25,215 nt of DNA from Kuafuiihalomonas phototrophica (GCA_031800475.1 DAPKRQ010000086.1:1-25215); one strand, 5' to 3'; counted from the stretch's first letter, positions 7,896-16,500 are shown. Made by a program: numbers and translations. The notes: a model not told the origin generated them from the sequence alone.

Positions 7896-8206
7896 TGGCA
7901 CGCTTCGCGGTCCTCTATGACGCGAACGTGCTGGTCTCGGCACCCGTTCGTGACCTCCTCCTCCGCGTTGCCGAGGCGGGGTTCGTGCGAGCCTACATGA
8001 GCGATGACATCCTCGATGAGGTCGAGCACGTGCTCAGGGAGACCTTCCAGGTGCCCGAAGACAAGGCCGCGCGTCTCCGAAGTCACCTCGAGTGGACGCT
8101 CGACGACGGCATCGTCGACCGCGCTCGCTACCGACATATCACAGCCGTCGGGCTGCCGGACCCCGATGACGAGCACGTTCTCGCCGCGGCCTGTCACAGG
8201 GGGGCG
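7895..8206 (+). pseudogene. PIN-domain toxin, truncated at its C-terminus
   Basis: The protein begins MARFAVLYDANVLVSAPVRD, the N-terminal PIN motif with the first metal-binding Asp. It continues YMSDDILDEVEHVLRE with a conserved acidic position, and GLPDPDDEHVLAAACHRGAR with the next acidic cluster. Intact members continue with a strand like IVTFNLKDFP, which is missing. The frame then runs without a stop into a beta-helix protein sequence from ~8207. Loss of the last acidic residue should make the predicted RNase inactive, and its antitoxin is also truncated. Confidence 0.7.
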
Positions 8207-8592
8207 CGCATGGAGGTCAGGTCGAGCGTCGTGCGGGACACCCGCCCTCTACCGAGCGGCGCTTTGGGCCGCGGTCTCAACGTGCAGTCGGGCGCCCAGG
8301 CCCAGGTCCGTCGATCGGTCTTCGCTCGAAATCGGGACATCGGGCTGTTCGTCGGAGGGGCCGGGAGTCGCCCCATTTCGTCGTCGCCTCCAATGCCATC
8401 GGAGTCTGCCTGCAGAGTGACGAGCTCGACCTCCGCCGCATCTCTGAGCCCGCAGTCCGCTACCGAGACAACCAGACCGACTTCGACATCACCGACTTCC
8501 CGAGCCCCCGGCCCGCCGAGCCGGTCGAGCCCTTCGACCAGCTCGGGCACGGATCCTGCTGCGCTTTCGCGGCATGCAGCGGACGACCATGA
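8207..8592 (+). pseudogene. Right-handed beta-helix protein, C-terminal fragment with frameshift
   Basis: Fused in frame to the PIN fragment is MEVRSSVVRDTRPLPSGALG and GLNVQSGAQAQVRRSVFARN RDIGLFV, a parallel beta-helix rung pattern. Between ~8356 and 8374 the coding frame shifts by one; the second part reads FVVASNAIGVCLQSDELDLR and ends CCAFAACSGRP with TGA at 8590-8592. Both the 5' truncation and the internal indel indicate a pseudogene. Intact homologues are usually secreted or surface proteins. Its stop overlaps the methyltransferase start, which suggests the two were once an operon. Confidence 0.6.
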
Positions 8593-9347
8593 CGCTCGCG
8601 GCTTTCGCACTCTGCACGGGCTGCCGCTCCGGCGACGACCCGGCCCGGCCTTCGTCGGCCGATCTCACCGCCGAAGAGGCGCCGGGCTCGCCGACCCCAT
8701 CCGACTCCGAGCTGGCCGAGGCCCGCCGGGCTATGGTCGCCCACCTGCGGGCGGAGGGCATCGAGGACCGTCGGGTGCTCGAGGCCATCGCTTCAGTGCC
8801 TCGCCACGAGCTGGTTGCGCCCGAACTCCGGGACGCCGCCTACCTCGACCGGCCGCTGCCCATCGGCGAGGGGCAGACGATCAGCCAGCCCTTCATCGTG
8901 GCCCTGATGACGGCGCTCGCCGACGTGCAGCCAGGGGACCGGGTGCTCGAGGTCGGAACGGGCTCCGGCTACCAGGCAGCAGTGCTGGCCGAGCTGACGG
9001 ACGCGCTCTACACGATCGAGATCGTCCGGCCCCTGGCGGAGAGGGCGCGCCGGGACCTCGAGAGACTCGGGTACGGCGACGCCATCACGTTTCGCGTGGG
9101 CGACGGCCACGCCGGCTGGCCGGACGCCGCGCCGTTCGACGCCATCGTGGTCACCGCTGCCCCTCCCAAGGTCCCGGAGCCCCTAAAGGAGCAGCTCGCG
9201 ATGGGAGGGCGGATGGTCATCCCGGTCGGCACCGGCACGGCGCAGGAGCTTCACCTCTTGGAGAAGACGCCCGAGGGACTCGTCGAGCGCAAGGTGGTCC
9301 CGGTGCTGTTCGTGCCCATGACGGGGGAGGCACAGACCGAGGAATGA
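8574..9347 (+). CDS. pcm: Protein-L-isoaspartate O-methyltransferase, predicted lipoprotein
   Basis: This 257-residue protein (252 from ATG 8589) carries the PCMT hallmarks PIGEGQTISQPFIVALMTAL, VLEVGTGSGYQAAVLAEL (SAM-binding motif I), FDAIVVTAAPPKVPEPL and GGRMVIPVG. The enzyme methylates isoaspartyl residues of damaged proteins using SAM. Unusually, the N-terminus MTLAAFALCTGCRSGDD looks like a short lipoprotein signal with lipobox LCTGC followed by an Ala/Pro/Ser-rich linker, which points to action in the periplasm or at the envelope. The start overlaps the stop of the beta-helix gene upstream. The enzyme domain is complete. Confidence 0.92.
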   Translation: MQRTTMTLAAFALCTGCRSGDDPARPSSADLTAEEAPGSPTPSDSELAEARRAMVAHLRAEGIEDRRVLEAIASVPRHELVAPELRDAAYLDRPLPIGEGQTISQPFIVALMTALADVQPGDRVLEVGTGSGYQAAVLAELTDALYTIEIVRPLAERARRDLERLGYGDAITFRVGDGHAGWPDAAPFDAIVVTAAPPKVPEPLKEQLAMGGRMVIPVGTGTAQELHLLEKTPEGLVERKVVPVLFVPMTGEAQTEE

Positions 9348-9632
9348 CCTCGAGAGCACGAGCTCCGGTGTATCGCTCGCGAACTCCGCGTCGATCGCGA
9401 CCTCGTCGGCGGTGAACGGCCCTCACGGTCGAGCCAAAAGCGGGTTCGAGCATACGTCGCGGTAGTTTCGAGAGACGGCGCGGCTCTTCCCGAGCACCCA
9501 TAGGGTGACCAGCATGTTCGGTTCGGCGCCGACCCGCGTCAGGCGGATGGGAACGCTCATGGGCCGACAGGGCCGGCGGCCCAGCTCACGCTGTTCGGTC
9601 GATGGCGCGAAAGGCACGGCCGGCGCTCCGGG
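9348..9632. other. 285 bp without a confident gene
   Basis: A minus-strand ORF of 45 codons (stop near 9423, ATG near 9560) begins MSVPIRLTRVGAEPNMLVTL. It has natural composition but no recognisable family or strong RBS. It may be an N-terminal gene fragment. Nothing else is seen. Confidence 0.3.
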
Positions 9633-10228
9633 ATGCGGTACCATCCCTCCGTGGAAAGGCTGAGGAGGCCCGGCGCCACCTACCAGGACATTCTCGATGC
9701 GCCGGAGGGGTACGTTGCCGAACTCATCGCCGGGGAACTCCACCTCCAGCCCCGGCTGGCCAAGCCGCACACGTTTTCCGCCAGCGCCCTGGAGGTCGAG
9801 CTCGGCGCCAAGTTTCAGCGAGGTCTCGGGGGCCCAGGAGGCTGGTGGATCCTGTACGAGCCTGAGCTGCATGTCGGTGACGATGTGTTGGTTCCCGACC
9901 TGGCGGGTTGGCGACGGTCGGCAACGCCAGCCTTCGACCCGTCCGTGGCCCACTATGCCGAGCTGCCCGACTGGGTTTGCGAGGTGCTCTCTCCGTGACG
10001 GCTCGCAAGGACCGGGTACTGAAGCTCGACGCCTACCACCGGGCCCACGTGCCCTGGGCGTGGCTGGTCGACCCCTTGGCCCATACGGTCGAGGTGTTTC
10101 AGTGGACCGATCGTGGGTGGCTTCGCACCCAGACCTGCGAGGGCCCTGGGTCCGCTGCGTTGGCGCCATTCGATGAGGTGCAGCTCGAGCTCGACGCGAT
10201 CTGGCCGCCGGGGGCGGATGCTCCCTGA
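9633..10228 (+). pseudogene. Uma2-family (DUF820) endonuclease with a frameshift
   Basis: The first part (9633-9998) reads YQDILDAPEGYVAELIAGEL, GGPGGWWILYEPELHVGDDV and LVPDLAGWRR, and ends VCEVLSP at TGA. The second part, in the next frame, reads TARKDRVLKLDAYHRAHVPW, AWLVDPLAHTVEVF and ends at 10228. In the family, VLSPS-TAR-KDR is contiguous, so a single lost base near 9997-9999 splits the gene. The PD-(D/E)xK Asp and Glu lie in the first part and the Lys in the second, so neither part alone should be active. It is otherwise a full-length ~198-residue Uma2 protein. Confidence 0.8.
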
Positions 10229-10250
10229 ATCCTTCCCGCTCCGTGCGAAG

Positions 10251-10400
10251 TCAGGAGCAGACGGTCGGGTACTCGACGCGGACCTCCTGCCCGAGGCCTG
10301 GTGCGGCCGCGGGCTCGAAGCGGATGGTTTGGGAGCTCGATTCGTAGGCCCAGTTCACCCGGCCGTCCGGCTCGACTCCGCGAGCAGGATCGGGGCAACG
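10251..10400 (-). pseudogene. C-terminal fragment of a secreted protein (minus strand)
   Basis: The minus-strand frame ending at TGA 10251-10253 reads GVEPDGRVNWAYESSSQTIR FEPAAAPGLGQEVRVEYPTV CS. The pattern G-W-Y-x-I-x-F-x-P-x-P-G-x-x-V-x-V-x-Y-x-C at the very C-terminus is what I recall from myxobacterial von Willebrand A-type lipoproteins. Only ~45 residues remain, with no start or N-terminal domain, so the family is uncertain. Confidence 0.45.
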
Positions 10401-10869
10401 GCTTACACGGCGACCTTGTGAGAGGGCGTGTGATCCTCCCGGGGTGTCACGAAACCGCAGATTCATCGGCAAAAGTCCGCGGTGAGCGCAGTGAGCTTCT
10501 AGCTCGGCTCGATAAAGACCGGGTCGAAGTTCGAGTGACCCGTTCTGCAGACCCTCAGCGACCTCGCGGGTTTATCGGGCCCATCGTCCGCGCCGAAGGC
10601 AAGGTCGAAGGCGGCGCTATCAGCACCACCCAGATCGTCGGCAACGCAAAGGGACCTCCCGCTCCAACTCGGTCGAAATCGAAGTCACCGACTGGCCCAA
10701 AGACCGCCGCCGCTGGTCTCTCCCATCTCGAACCATTCAAAAGATGGACGTAACGGGGGATCGGCTCGGTCCAGTGATGTTGAAAGGGCCTACAGTTCCT
10801 ATCTTTCAGTCGAGCCGTGGCGGAAAGGGCCCCTCCGCTCTGCGAAGCGCAATCTCATACTCCCGTTGA
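10401..10869. other. 469 bp without a supported gene
   Basis: Open frames exist on both strands but none shows a start signal, a domain or consistent codon bias. The stretch 10640-10860 may hold remnants of a decayed gene. The promoter of the protease operon should lie in the last ~100 bp; TTGACA at 10866-10871 resembles a -35 box but sits at the expected 5' end of the signal-peptide coding region. Confidence 0.3.
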
Positions 10870-10932
10870 CACCAGCGTCGACAGAGCTTCAGCCTCACAG
10901 CATGCTGCCTCGCTGCCTCGCTGCTACTGGTA

Positions 10933-13533
10933 ATGGTGAGCTGTTCCGAGGCGGTTGAAACCGAACGCTTCGTCACATCCGCTGAAGGAAACATCGACCG
11001 CAGTGCTCGGAGGCTTGGGGACATCGCCGCAGCAGATGGGGCGACAGTCCGCGCCATCGGAGCGCAGGTCGACGGATCCGGTGCGTTTGCGTTTGGACGC
11101 ATGGCTGTATCGAAACCTGGGTCTCGGACCCTGCACTTGGCGCTGTTCCCAGATGGAGAGGTCGCGCCGCTCCGGGAGGCAGAAGAACGTCTCCTGGCGG
11201 GCCAGAGAGAACGCTTCGGAGCCTTGACCCTCGAGTCCAGTCGGCGACTGGTCCAGCAAAAGCCCGTTGATCGAGCGGTCATTTGGTATGACGCGACGAT
11301 GTGGTCACACGACGCCTTGCGCAGAGCAGCAGCCGAGACGTCAGGCGGCGAGGCGCTCGAAAAAGTTCAGATGCCAATCCTCGAACTGGTGGGTTGGATT
11401 TCAGACGAAGGCCTGGTCGAGCTCGCAAAGTTCGAGGGCATTCATCGGGTGGACCTGCTGCAAGACGTTTCTGCCCGAGCGCGTGGCGTCGACTCGAACT
11501 GGCAGATCCCAAATCAGGCCCTGACCACGAACGTTCACCAGATCTTCAATGCGCACGGCTTCGACGGCCTGGGGCAGACCATCGGCATCTTTGATGACAC
11601 TGCACGGGGTTGTCGCATCTGGGACGAACATGAAGCTTTCTCGAACGTCGACGGCGGCGGTGTTTTCCATACCGAGCTCAGCAGCCTAAGCTGCACCACG
11701 GATTCCGACTGCCTCGACTGTTCGACCCCTACAAATCCAGGCCACTGCGTTGGACCCTACAACGGCAGGCCCCGCTCCGCGACCAATCAAGGCTTTTGCG
11801 TGTCCGAGCATGCCACCTACGTTGCCAGCCGCGCTTCGGCCTATCAAAACTGTCAAGGCCGAGCCTTGCCCTCAGGAGGCACCGAGTGTGAGCTCAATGG
11901 GGCCGCGACGCCGCTGGAGCCATTCCTCGACGTAGGCTCGTCGGACTACATGGCATCGAGAGCCCGCTTCGTCTTTCGAAACGACACCACCCCGAGCTCT
12001 GCAACCGCGTTTGCGCAGGCCTATGACACGTTCCTTCAAGATGGGGCCTCGCTCGTCGTCGAAACATTTGGGAAGCAGTCGGGTGGATACAATGAGCAGG
12101 ATCTGGTGGGGGATTGGTATGCGCGGCATCGGGGCCTCACGATCATTCGGTCTGCCCGCAATCCACCCGCCACCCCCTCGCCGAGCCCTCCTTACGAGAC
12201 AGGTTGTTATGGGTTGAATACAGTCTGCGTCGGCGGTTTCCAGTTAAAAGCTGGAACGACTGGCGCCGCCGCGCGTGACGTTCAACAGTTCGAGGTCTGG
12301 GACGGTTCCTACTGGGAAAACCCAAGAACATCAAATTCAGCCATTTTCGGCTCGACCTGTGCGAATGACGAGGATTGCGGAGCCTTCGGCGAGTGCAAAG
12401 ATCAACATTTGGGGTTGGGCCGTTGCGGGCCTGCTGCTTCGGTGCTCGAAGTCAGCAAACCCGATGTTGTCGCGTTGGCATCGCCTGCCCATGTTGCCAA
12501 GATCGATGGAGCAGACAACGGGCCCACGAATTTTGAATGGACCATCTCTGACGGGAACAGCTACTCGGCCCCGGTCGTGGGTGCCATGGTCGCACTTTAT
12601 CGACAGCTTTGCGGGGCGGGAGGGCCGCAAGCAGACCGGGCCGCCATCTTGCTGGCTGGCTATCGGACTCCTCTTCTCGAGCAGCGCTACACGGCAGCTT
12701 CGCTGGTGTACGCAAGGCGGGGGAGCGGGGGGCCGGTCTGCGAAGCAGGGGACCTCGGGAATCCGCTTCACGCGGACTATGGCCGGTTCTTCCGCTTCCC
12801 GAACGCCGAAGCCACCCACGGCTGTGACTATGCGACCGGAGTTGGAGCGCTGTCCGCCGGACCGCTCGCAGCTTTGTGCGGAGGAATTCCGCCGCCCGGA
12901 ACACCGGGCTCAGACCCGAACGGCGAAGGCATCGACCCGCGAATCGATCCCGAGGACCGCGATGGCCCCGCGTCTGATCTGTATGGACCGGAATCGTGGA
13001 ATCTGGCCGTTCCGCACCCCGATGGGAGCAGACGACAAAGCTTCGCCATGACCGTCACACCTGCATCAGGTACGGATCTGTCGTCCTCCCAGTGGACCTT
13101 TCTGGATGACCTGTCCGCGGAAGACTATCGCGAAAACGGCTTTGCGCTGAGCGCACGCTCTCGCACCGCCCCCGGAGCGAGGGTTTTTGCACGGCCTTTG
13201 GGACCGTATCCGGCCGGCGACCATCTGCGCGCCGTCATGGTCTTTGACGGATGTCCCAGCGCCGTCGGCGCGAACCCCCAAAACCTCGGAACGGCCAACA
13301 ACTTTGACCTGGCCCTCACCGGATTTCCAGCCGACGGGGGTCCCGAGGAGGTCATTTTCATCTCGGAGTCTCTTCACGATACGAAGGAGGGGATGATGGT
13401 GCGCTTTCCAAAAAACTACACCAATGTGTATCTGCTCATGATTTGGCCCGATCCCCTCACGGCGTGCCCTGACCAAAATGGAGTACCCAGGCAGGAGGAG
13501 CGTCTTCTGGTCCAGGTAAAGGACTGGCCATGA
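10933..13533 (+). CDS. Subtilisin-like (S8) serine protease, predicted lipoprotein
   Basis: The 866-residue ORF from ATG 10933 contains a divergent subtilase triad: Asp in GLGQTIGIFDDTARG (~222), His in SEHATYVASRAS (~293), oxyanion Asn in IIRSARNP (~410) and Ser in SDGNSYSAPVVGAM (~543, matching GTSxAxP). Cys-rich inserts CTTDSDCLDC and STCANDEDCGAFGEC are typical of myxobacterial secreted proteins. A ~130-residue C-terminal extension looks like a beta domain. Coding composition continues in frame upstream to 10870 as RRQSFSLTACCLAASLLLVM VSC, a lipoprotein signal with lipobox MVSC, but that stretch has no ATG, GTG or TTG. The annotated ATG would delete the signal, so the true start is unresolved. 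The stop overlaps the next gene by 4 bp. Predicted role: cell-envelope or extracellular proteolysis. Confidence 0.85.
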   Translation: MVSCSEAVETERFVTSAEGNIDRSARRLGDIAAADGATVRAIGAQVDGSGAFAFGRMAVSKPGSRTLHLALFPDGEVAPLREAEERLLAGQRERFGALTLESSRRLVQQKPVDRAVIWYDATMWSHDALRRAAAETSGGEALEKVQMPILELVGWISDEGLVELAKFEGIHRVDLLQDVSARARGVDSNWQIPNQALTTNVHQIFNAHGFDGLGQTIGIFDDTARGCRIWDEHEAFSNVDGGGVFHTELSSLSCTTDSDCLDCSTPTNPGHCVGPYNGRPRSATNQGFCVSEHATYVASRASAYQNCQGRALPSGGTECELNGAATPLEPFLDVGSSDYMASRARFVFRNDTTPSSATAFAQAYDTFLQDGASLVVETFGKQSGGYNEQDLVGDWYARHRGLTIIRSARNPPATPSPSPPYETGCYGLNTVCVGGFQLKAGTTGAAARDVQQFEVWDGSYWENPRTSNSAIFGSTCANDEDCGAFGECKDQHLGLGRCGPAASVLEVSKPDVVALASPAHVAKIDGADNGPTNFEWTISDGNSYSAPVVGAMVALYRQLCGAGGPQADRAAILLAGYRTPLLEQRYTAASLVYARRGSGGPVCEAGDLGNPLHADYGRFFRFPNAEATHGCDYATGVGALSAGPLAALCGGIPPPGTPGSDPNGEGIDPRIDPEDRDGPASDLYGPESWNLAVPHPDGSRRQSFAMTVTPASGTDLSSSQWTFLDDLSAEDYRENGFALSARSRTAPGARVFARPLGPYPAGDHLRAVMVFDGCPSAVGANPQNLGTANNFDLALTGFPADGGPEEVIFISESLHDTKEGMMVRFPKNYTNVYLLMIWPDPLTACPDQNGVPRQEERLLVQVKDWP

Positions 13534-14648
13534 ACGGCGTTCTGCGACTCGCACTGGCAGCTTCGGTCGTGGACTGTCTGCTGGTTGGGTGCAGCGTCGA
13601 ACCCATACCACTCGTCCGGGACGACGACGCGGGGAGCGTGACGCCCCCTCCAATAGACAGAGATGGGTCTTCAGGCGACGCCGACGTCTCTGTGTTGTTC
13701 GATGCGGCCGATGCCCACGTTCCGGACCTGAGTCCAGGCAGAGATGCCGACATGGGCGTCGAGGATGCTGCGGTGTCCGAGGCTGTTCCGGACTGGTCTC
13801 GTTGCTCGGAGCTTTTCGAGAGCGAGCCGCCTCCCGATGATTGGATCGAAGAATTTCATTTCGATACGTTGGAGATGGTCCGAATTTTTCAACCCGAGGT
13901 CATGAAGATCGGATGTTTTGCAGTTTGGCAGAACGCAGCCATCGAAACATCGCCGGACGTTCTGAAGCTCGAACACCCGAAACAGGCGGGGGGTGGCATC
14001 GCGCGCCGAATGCTCGCTTGCAACGCCTGCGACCGCCCGGCGTCGGTACGGTTCATCGATTCTTGGCCAGAGGAGTCGGGGCCGCCGACCAAGTATTACC
14101 CTGAACTCGATGTATCGAGACCCGGGAAACCGGAGGTCGTTGCCTTCGCTGACTACCATTCTCCCTATGCTGCCGGATTGCATCTCGAATTGGCCGACGA
14201 CCTCGGACGGGCATTGCCCATGCATTGCATCGAAGACGCGCGAAACTCTGCCTACGGGGTCGTTTTCTCTGATGGCACCTCGGTCCCACCGACCTTTATC
14301 GACTTCGAGCTCGGTCCAAGCGAAATCTTGCTCTTGCATGGATTGTGGCGGGTACCCTTTGGCCTTCTGCTGCGCTATGACTCCGAGCCCATCCCCGACG
14401 ATGTCGAGGCTCGCCACCACATCGAGCCCGGACACCTGTCGGAGCTCCGGTTTCTGGATGCCGTGTCTTTCGAGGCGCTCGACGGCGAGTTGGAGGATCC
14501 CTATCCGCACATCGGCGCTCGCTGCGCGGACCAAGGGCTCTTTTGGGGCGAAGCGGTCCAGCCCAGGCCACCGGGGCCTCACTATCGAGCTTCCGTCCCC
14601 ATCGACGAGCTCCCCATCGGGTTTTTCGACCGAACGGTGGTACCTTGA
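13530..14648 (+). CDS. Lipoprotein of unknown function in protease operon
   Basis: This is a 372-residue product starting inside the protease stop (ATGA at 13530-13533), so coupled translation is likely. The N-terminus RLALAASVVDCLLVGCSVEP has a lipobox (LVGC) and is followed by an Asp/Ala/Pro-rich linker of ~60 residues. The folded part includes about five Cys (for example ML ACNACDRPASVRF and MHCIEDARNSAY). No known domain is recognised. The stop TGA (14646-14648) overlaps the start of the next gene. Possible roles as a partner, inhibitor or chaperone of the protease are only suggested by the operon. Confidence 0.75.
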   Translation: MNGVLRLALAASVVDCLLVGCSVEPIPLVRDDDAGSVTPPPIDRDGSSGDADVSVLFDAADAHVPDLSPGRDADMGVEDAAVSEAVPDWSRCSELFESEPPPDDWIEEFHFDTLEMVRIFQPEVMKIGCFAVWQNAAIETSPDVLKLEHPKQAGGGIARRMLACNACDRPASVRFIDSWPEESGPPTKYYPELDVSRPGKPEVVAFADYHSPYAAGLHLELADDLGRALPMHCIEDARNSAYGVVFSDGTSVPPTFIDFELGPSEILLLHGLWRVPFGLLLRYDSEPIPDDVEARHHIEPGHLSELRFLDAVSFEALDGELEDPYPHIGARCADQGLFWGEAVQPRPPGPHYRASVPIDELPIGFFDRTVVP

Positions 14649-15193
14649 TGAGCAGTCTAATTTGTAAATATGCCGTGGTTTTCTGGGTCTCGGGCCTGGG
14701 TCTGATCGTCTCCTGTTCAGAGGACGACCCGTCGGGGAGACGGGACGCCGGCGACGTGGTCGTCGACGCTAGCGATGCCAGTGCGGTTCCCGACGTCTCG
14801 GTTCCCGATGCAAGCAACGACCGAGACGCCGGACCGGAAGACTTTCAGGTGACGGCGACGGAGCCCATGCCAGGCGCTCAACTCGCTCTGGCCGATCTGC
14901 CCGATGCAGTGCGGATCGAGTTCAGCCGGCCCGTTCGCGATCCTGCCGAGCTGATGACCGAGGTCCGGGTCGCCCGGGATCCCGACGGTCCGGGAGGTGC
15001 CCCGCGGATTTCGGATTTCGTTGCTCCGGAACTGATCTCCGAGAACGAGGTCGAGATTCCCCTGCAAGGCAACCAGATCCGCGGCGTCGGAGACTTCACG
15101 ATCATCTTGGATTTCGAGGACAGGACTGGGCAGCTCCTGGAGCCTGGCCCGATCCTTTCGAGCTCGGAGTTCAGCTTTTCGGTGACCCCTTGA
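14648..15193 (+). CDS. Lipoprotein with Ig-like (Big_5-type) domain
   Basis: This 181-residue third gene of the operon shares one base with the stop before it. The signal peptide YAVVFWVSGLGLIVSCSEDD has lipobox IVSC. A low-complexity DAGDVVVDASDASAVPDVSV linker (Asp/Ala/Val/Ser) follows, typical of myxobacterial lipoproteins. The C-terminal ~110 residues begin VTATEPMPGAQLALADLPDA VRIEFSRPV, the signature of bacterial Ig-like Big_5 domains (P-x-x-G-A, I-x-F-S-x-P-V). These are usually structural or binding modules. The function in the operon is unknown. Confidence 0.75.
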   Translation: MSSLICKYAVVFWVSGLGLIVSCSEDDPSGRRDAGDVVVDASDASAVPDVSVPDASNDRDAGPEDFQVTATEPMPGAQLALADLPDAVRIEFSRPVRDPAELMTEVRVARDPDGPGGAPRISDFVAPELISENEVEIPLQGNQIRGVGDFTIILDFEDRTGQLLEPGPILSSSEFSFSVTP

Positions 15194-15318
15194 GTCGGTG
15201 GCGAAAGACCGCCCACGATGCTGTCTATGCCGCTCGGCTGGAACCAATCGCGTTCGCTCGATGCGAAGGTAGGACGTCTTCGTCGGTTCAATCGTCACAA
15301 GGAAGAATGCCACTCCCG

Positions 15319-15455
15319 GCGCGATAGTAGGGATAAAGGGACCCTTGGTCGAGCTGCGGGGGCTTCGGGACGGCCGGAGTGGCTTGTCATCATCTCCGTT
15401 GTCGGTCCTTTCCTCGAGTTGCCTCCGGGTTTCACCCCGAAGCCTGGGGTCCCAG
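15319..15455 (+). repeat. 136-bp junction-associated repeat, copy B (137 bp)
   Basis: It has the same start (GCGCGATAGTAGGG) and end (GGGGTCCCAG) as the other copies, with one extra C in AAGCCTGGGG. The right edge cuts the istA gene on the minus strand exactly after its NETF codons. The left side lies 125 bp past the end of the protease operon. Confidence 0.9.
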
Positions 15456-16252
15456 AAGGTCTCGTTGCGCAGGCGAGCCAAGATCCAGCGCGTCGCCACC
15501 AGGACTCCCGCCTCGACCTTCGCCTTATCCTTGGGCTTGCCTGGACGGGCCGGGATCACGATGGCGCCATGGTGTCGAGCGAGATCCTCGTACTCTCGCT
15601 GGGCCTCGGGCTCGTACCTGCAAGGAGTTTTGATGGCAGACTTGAGCTGGTCAGAAACAAAGACCTGCGGGGCGCCACCAAAGTAGGCGAGAGCTGCCAT
15701 GTGCGCATGGAGGAAGTCCTCCGAGCGCTGCGACCAGACTGCCTTCGCAAAGGTATGCGAGGACGCGCCGAGAACGGCAACGAAAAGCTCGACCTCGATG
15801 CGCTCGCCGGTGCGAGGATCCTGAATCGCAGGTCTGGTACCCGCAAAGTCGACGAAGACCTTCTCCCCGGCCCGATGCACTTGGCGCATCGACAATCGAC
15901 GGTTTTTCAGCCATCGTCGATAGCGTTCGCAAAATTGAGTATATTTGTATCCGTTCGGATGGGCCTGCAGGTACTCCAGATGAAGCAGCTCCAAAGTGAC
16001 ACCGCGCTTCTGACGCTCCTGATGCAGCCAAAGACAATCTGGCTCGGGCCGGGTGGAGTCACTCAGGTCTCGTTGCCCGTAGAGGCGCAAGTCTAGTTGC
16101 GCATCATCGAGTCTCTGAAGGCTCTCCCAGTCCAGGCCAGCGGTCCGGGCACGGATTACAGTCTTGCCGACCACGCCGACACTGGCCGCCACCTCGCGGT
16201 GAGACCGGCTCAGCGTCCACTTCTGACGAAGGATTTCTCGGGTTCGATGCAT
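15456..16252 (-). pseudogene. istA: IS21-family transposase IstA, C-terminally truncated
   Basis: Minus-strand ATG at 16252 begins MHRTREILRQKWTLSRSHRE VAASVG, the N-terminal HTH of IstA. The DDE catalytic core is visible: EKVFVDFAGTRPAI (first Asp), PQVFVSDQLKSAI (second Asp) and PKDKAKVEAGVLVATRW (Glu). The protein stops matching after ILARLRNETF, about 265 of the usual ~500 residues, where repeat B begins. The C-terminal half and the ATPase partner istB are absent, so this element is dead. IS21 transposases insert DNA by cut-and-paste or replicative transposition with IstB. Confidence 0.85.
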
Positions 16253-16452
16253 GGGGTAGTCGCTCCGCCATCGAGCACGCTGTGCCCGTGAGCCGACCCA
16301 CCACCAGCTTTCCGCTTCGTGTACGTGTTTACCCTCTTTTCGGGGTGATCACGAAGTCCGATCTCGCCCATCACGACCCCCGATCCAGGCGAACACGCGA
16401 GCCCGACCTTGGCGATCACCCAGGTCCGACGCAGGCACGCGCCCCGCAATCA
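16253..16452. mobile_element. Region upstream of istA, possible IS21 terminal sequence
   Basis: The ~100 bp in front of istA should contain the left inverted-repeat end of the IS21 copy. TGATCACCCCG on the minus strand around 16340-16350 is a candidate terminus, but no matching end remains in the window for comparison. The rest has no supported gene. Confidence 0.3.
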
Positions 16453-16482
16453 TTGACAGGTCTGACCAGGTCAGACCATCAT
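16453..16482 (+). promoter_or_regulatory. Promoter and palindromic operator of the first Phd/PIN module
   Basis: A TTGACA box (16453-16458) is followed by a 19-bp palindrome GGTCTGACCAGGTCAGACC (16459-16477: two perfect 9-bp arms around one A) and CATCAT as a possible weak -10 (16477-16482). It lies 19 bp before the antitoxin ATG, as expected for autorepression by a Phd-type antitoxin. Confidence 0.75.
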
Positions 16483-16500
16483 CGGGTGGTGGCGACCAGC

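Noticed and set aside
7895..9415. 506-codon plus-strand frame as one protein
   Set aside because: It starts as PIN plus beta-helix but after ~8365 is a shadow of the beta-helix second frame and the methyltransferase gene.
14717..16252. 511-codon minus-strand frame as a single IstA-like protein
   Set aside because: The IstA match ends at repeat B; beyond it the frame runs through the repeat and the antisense of the Ig-like lipoprotein gene.
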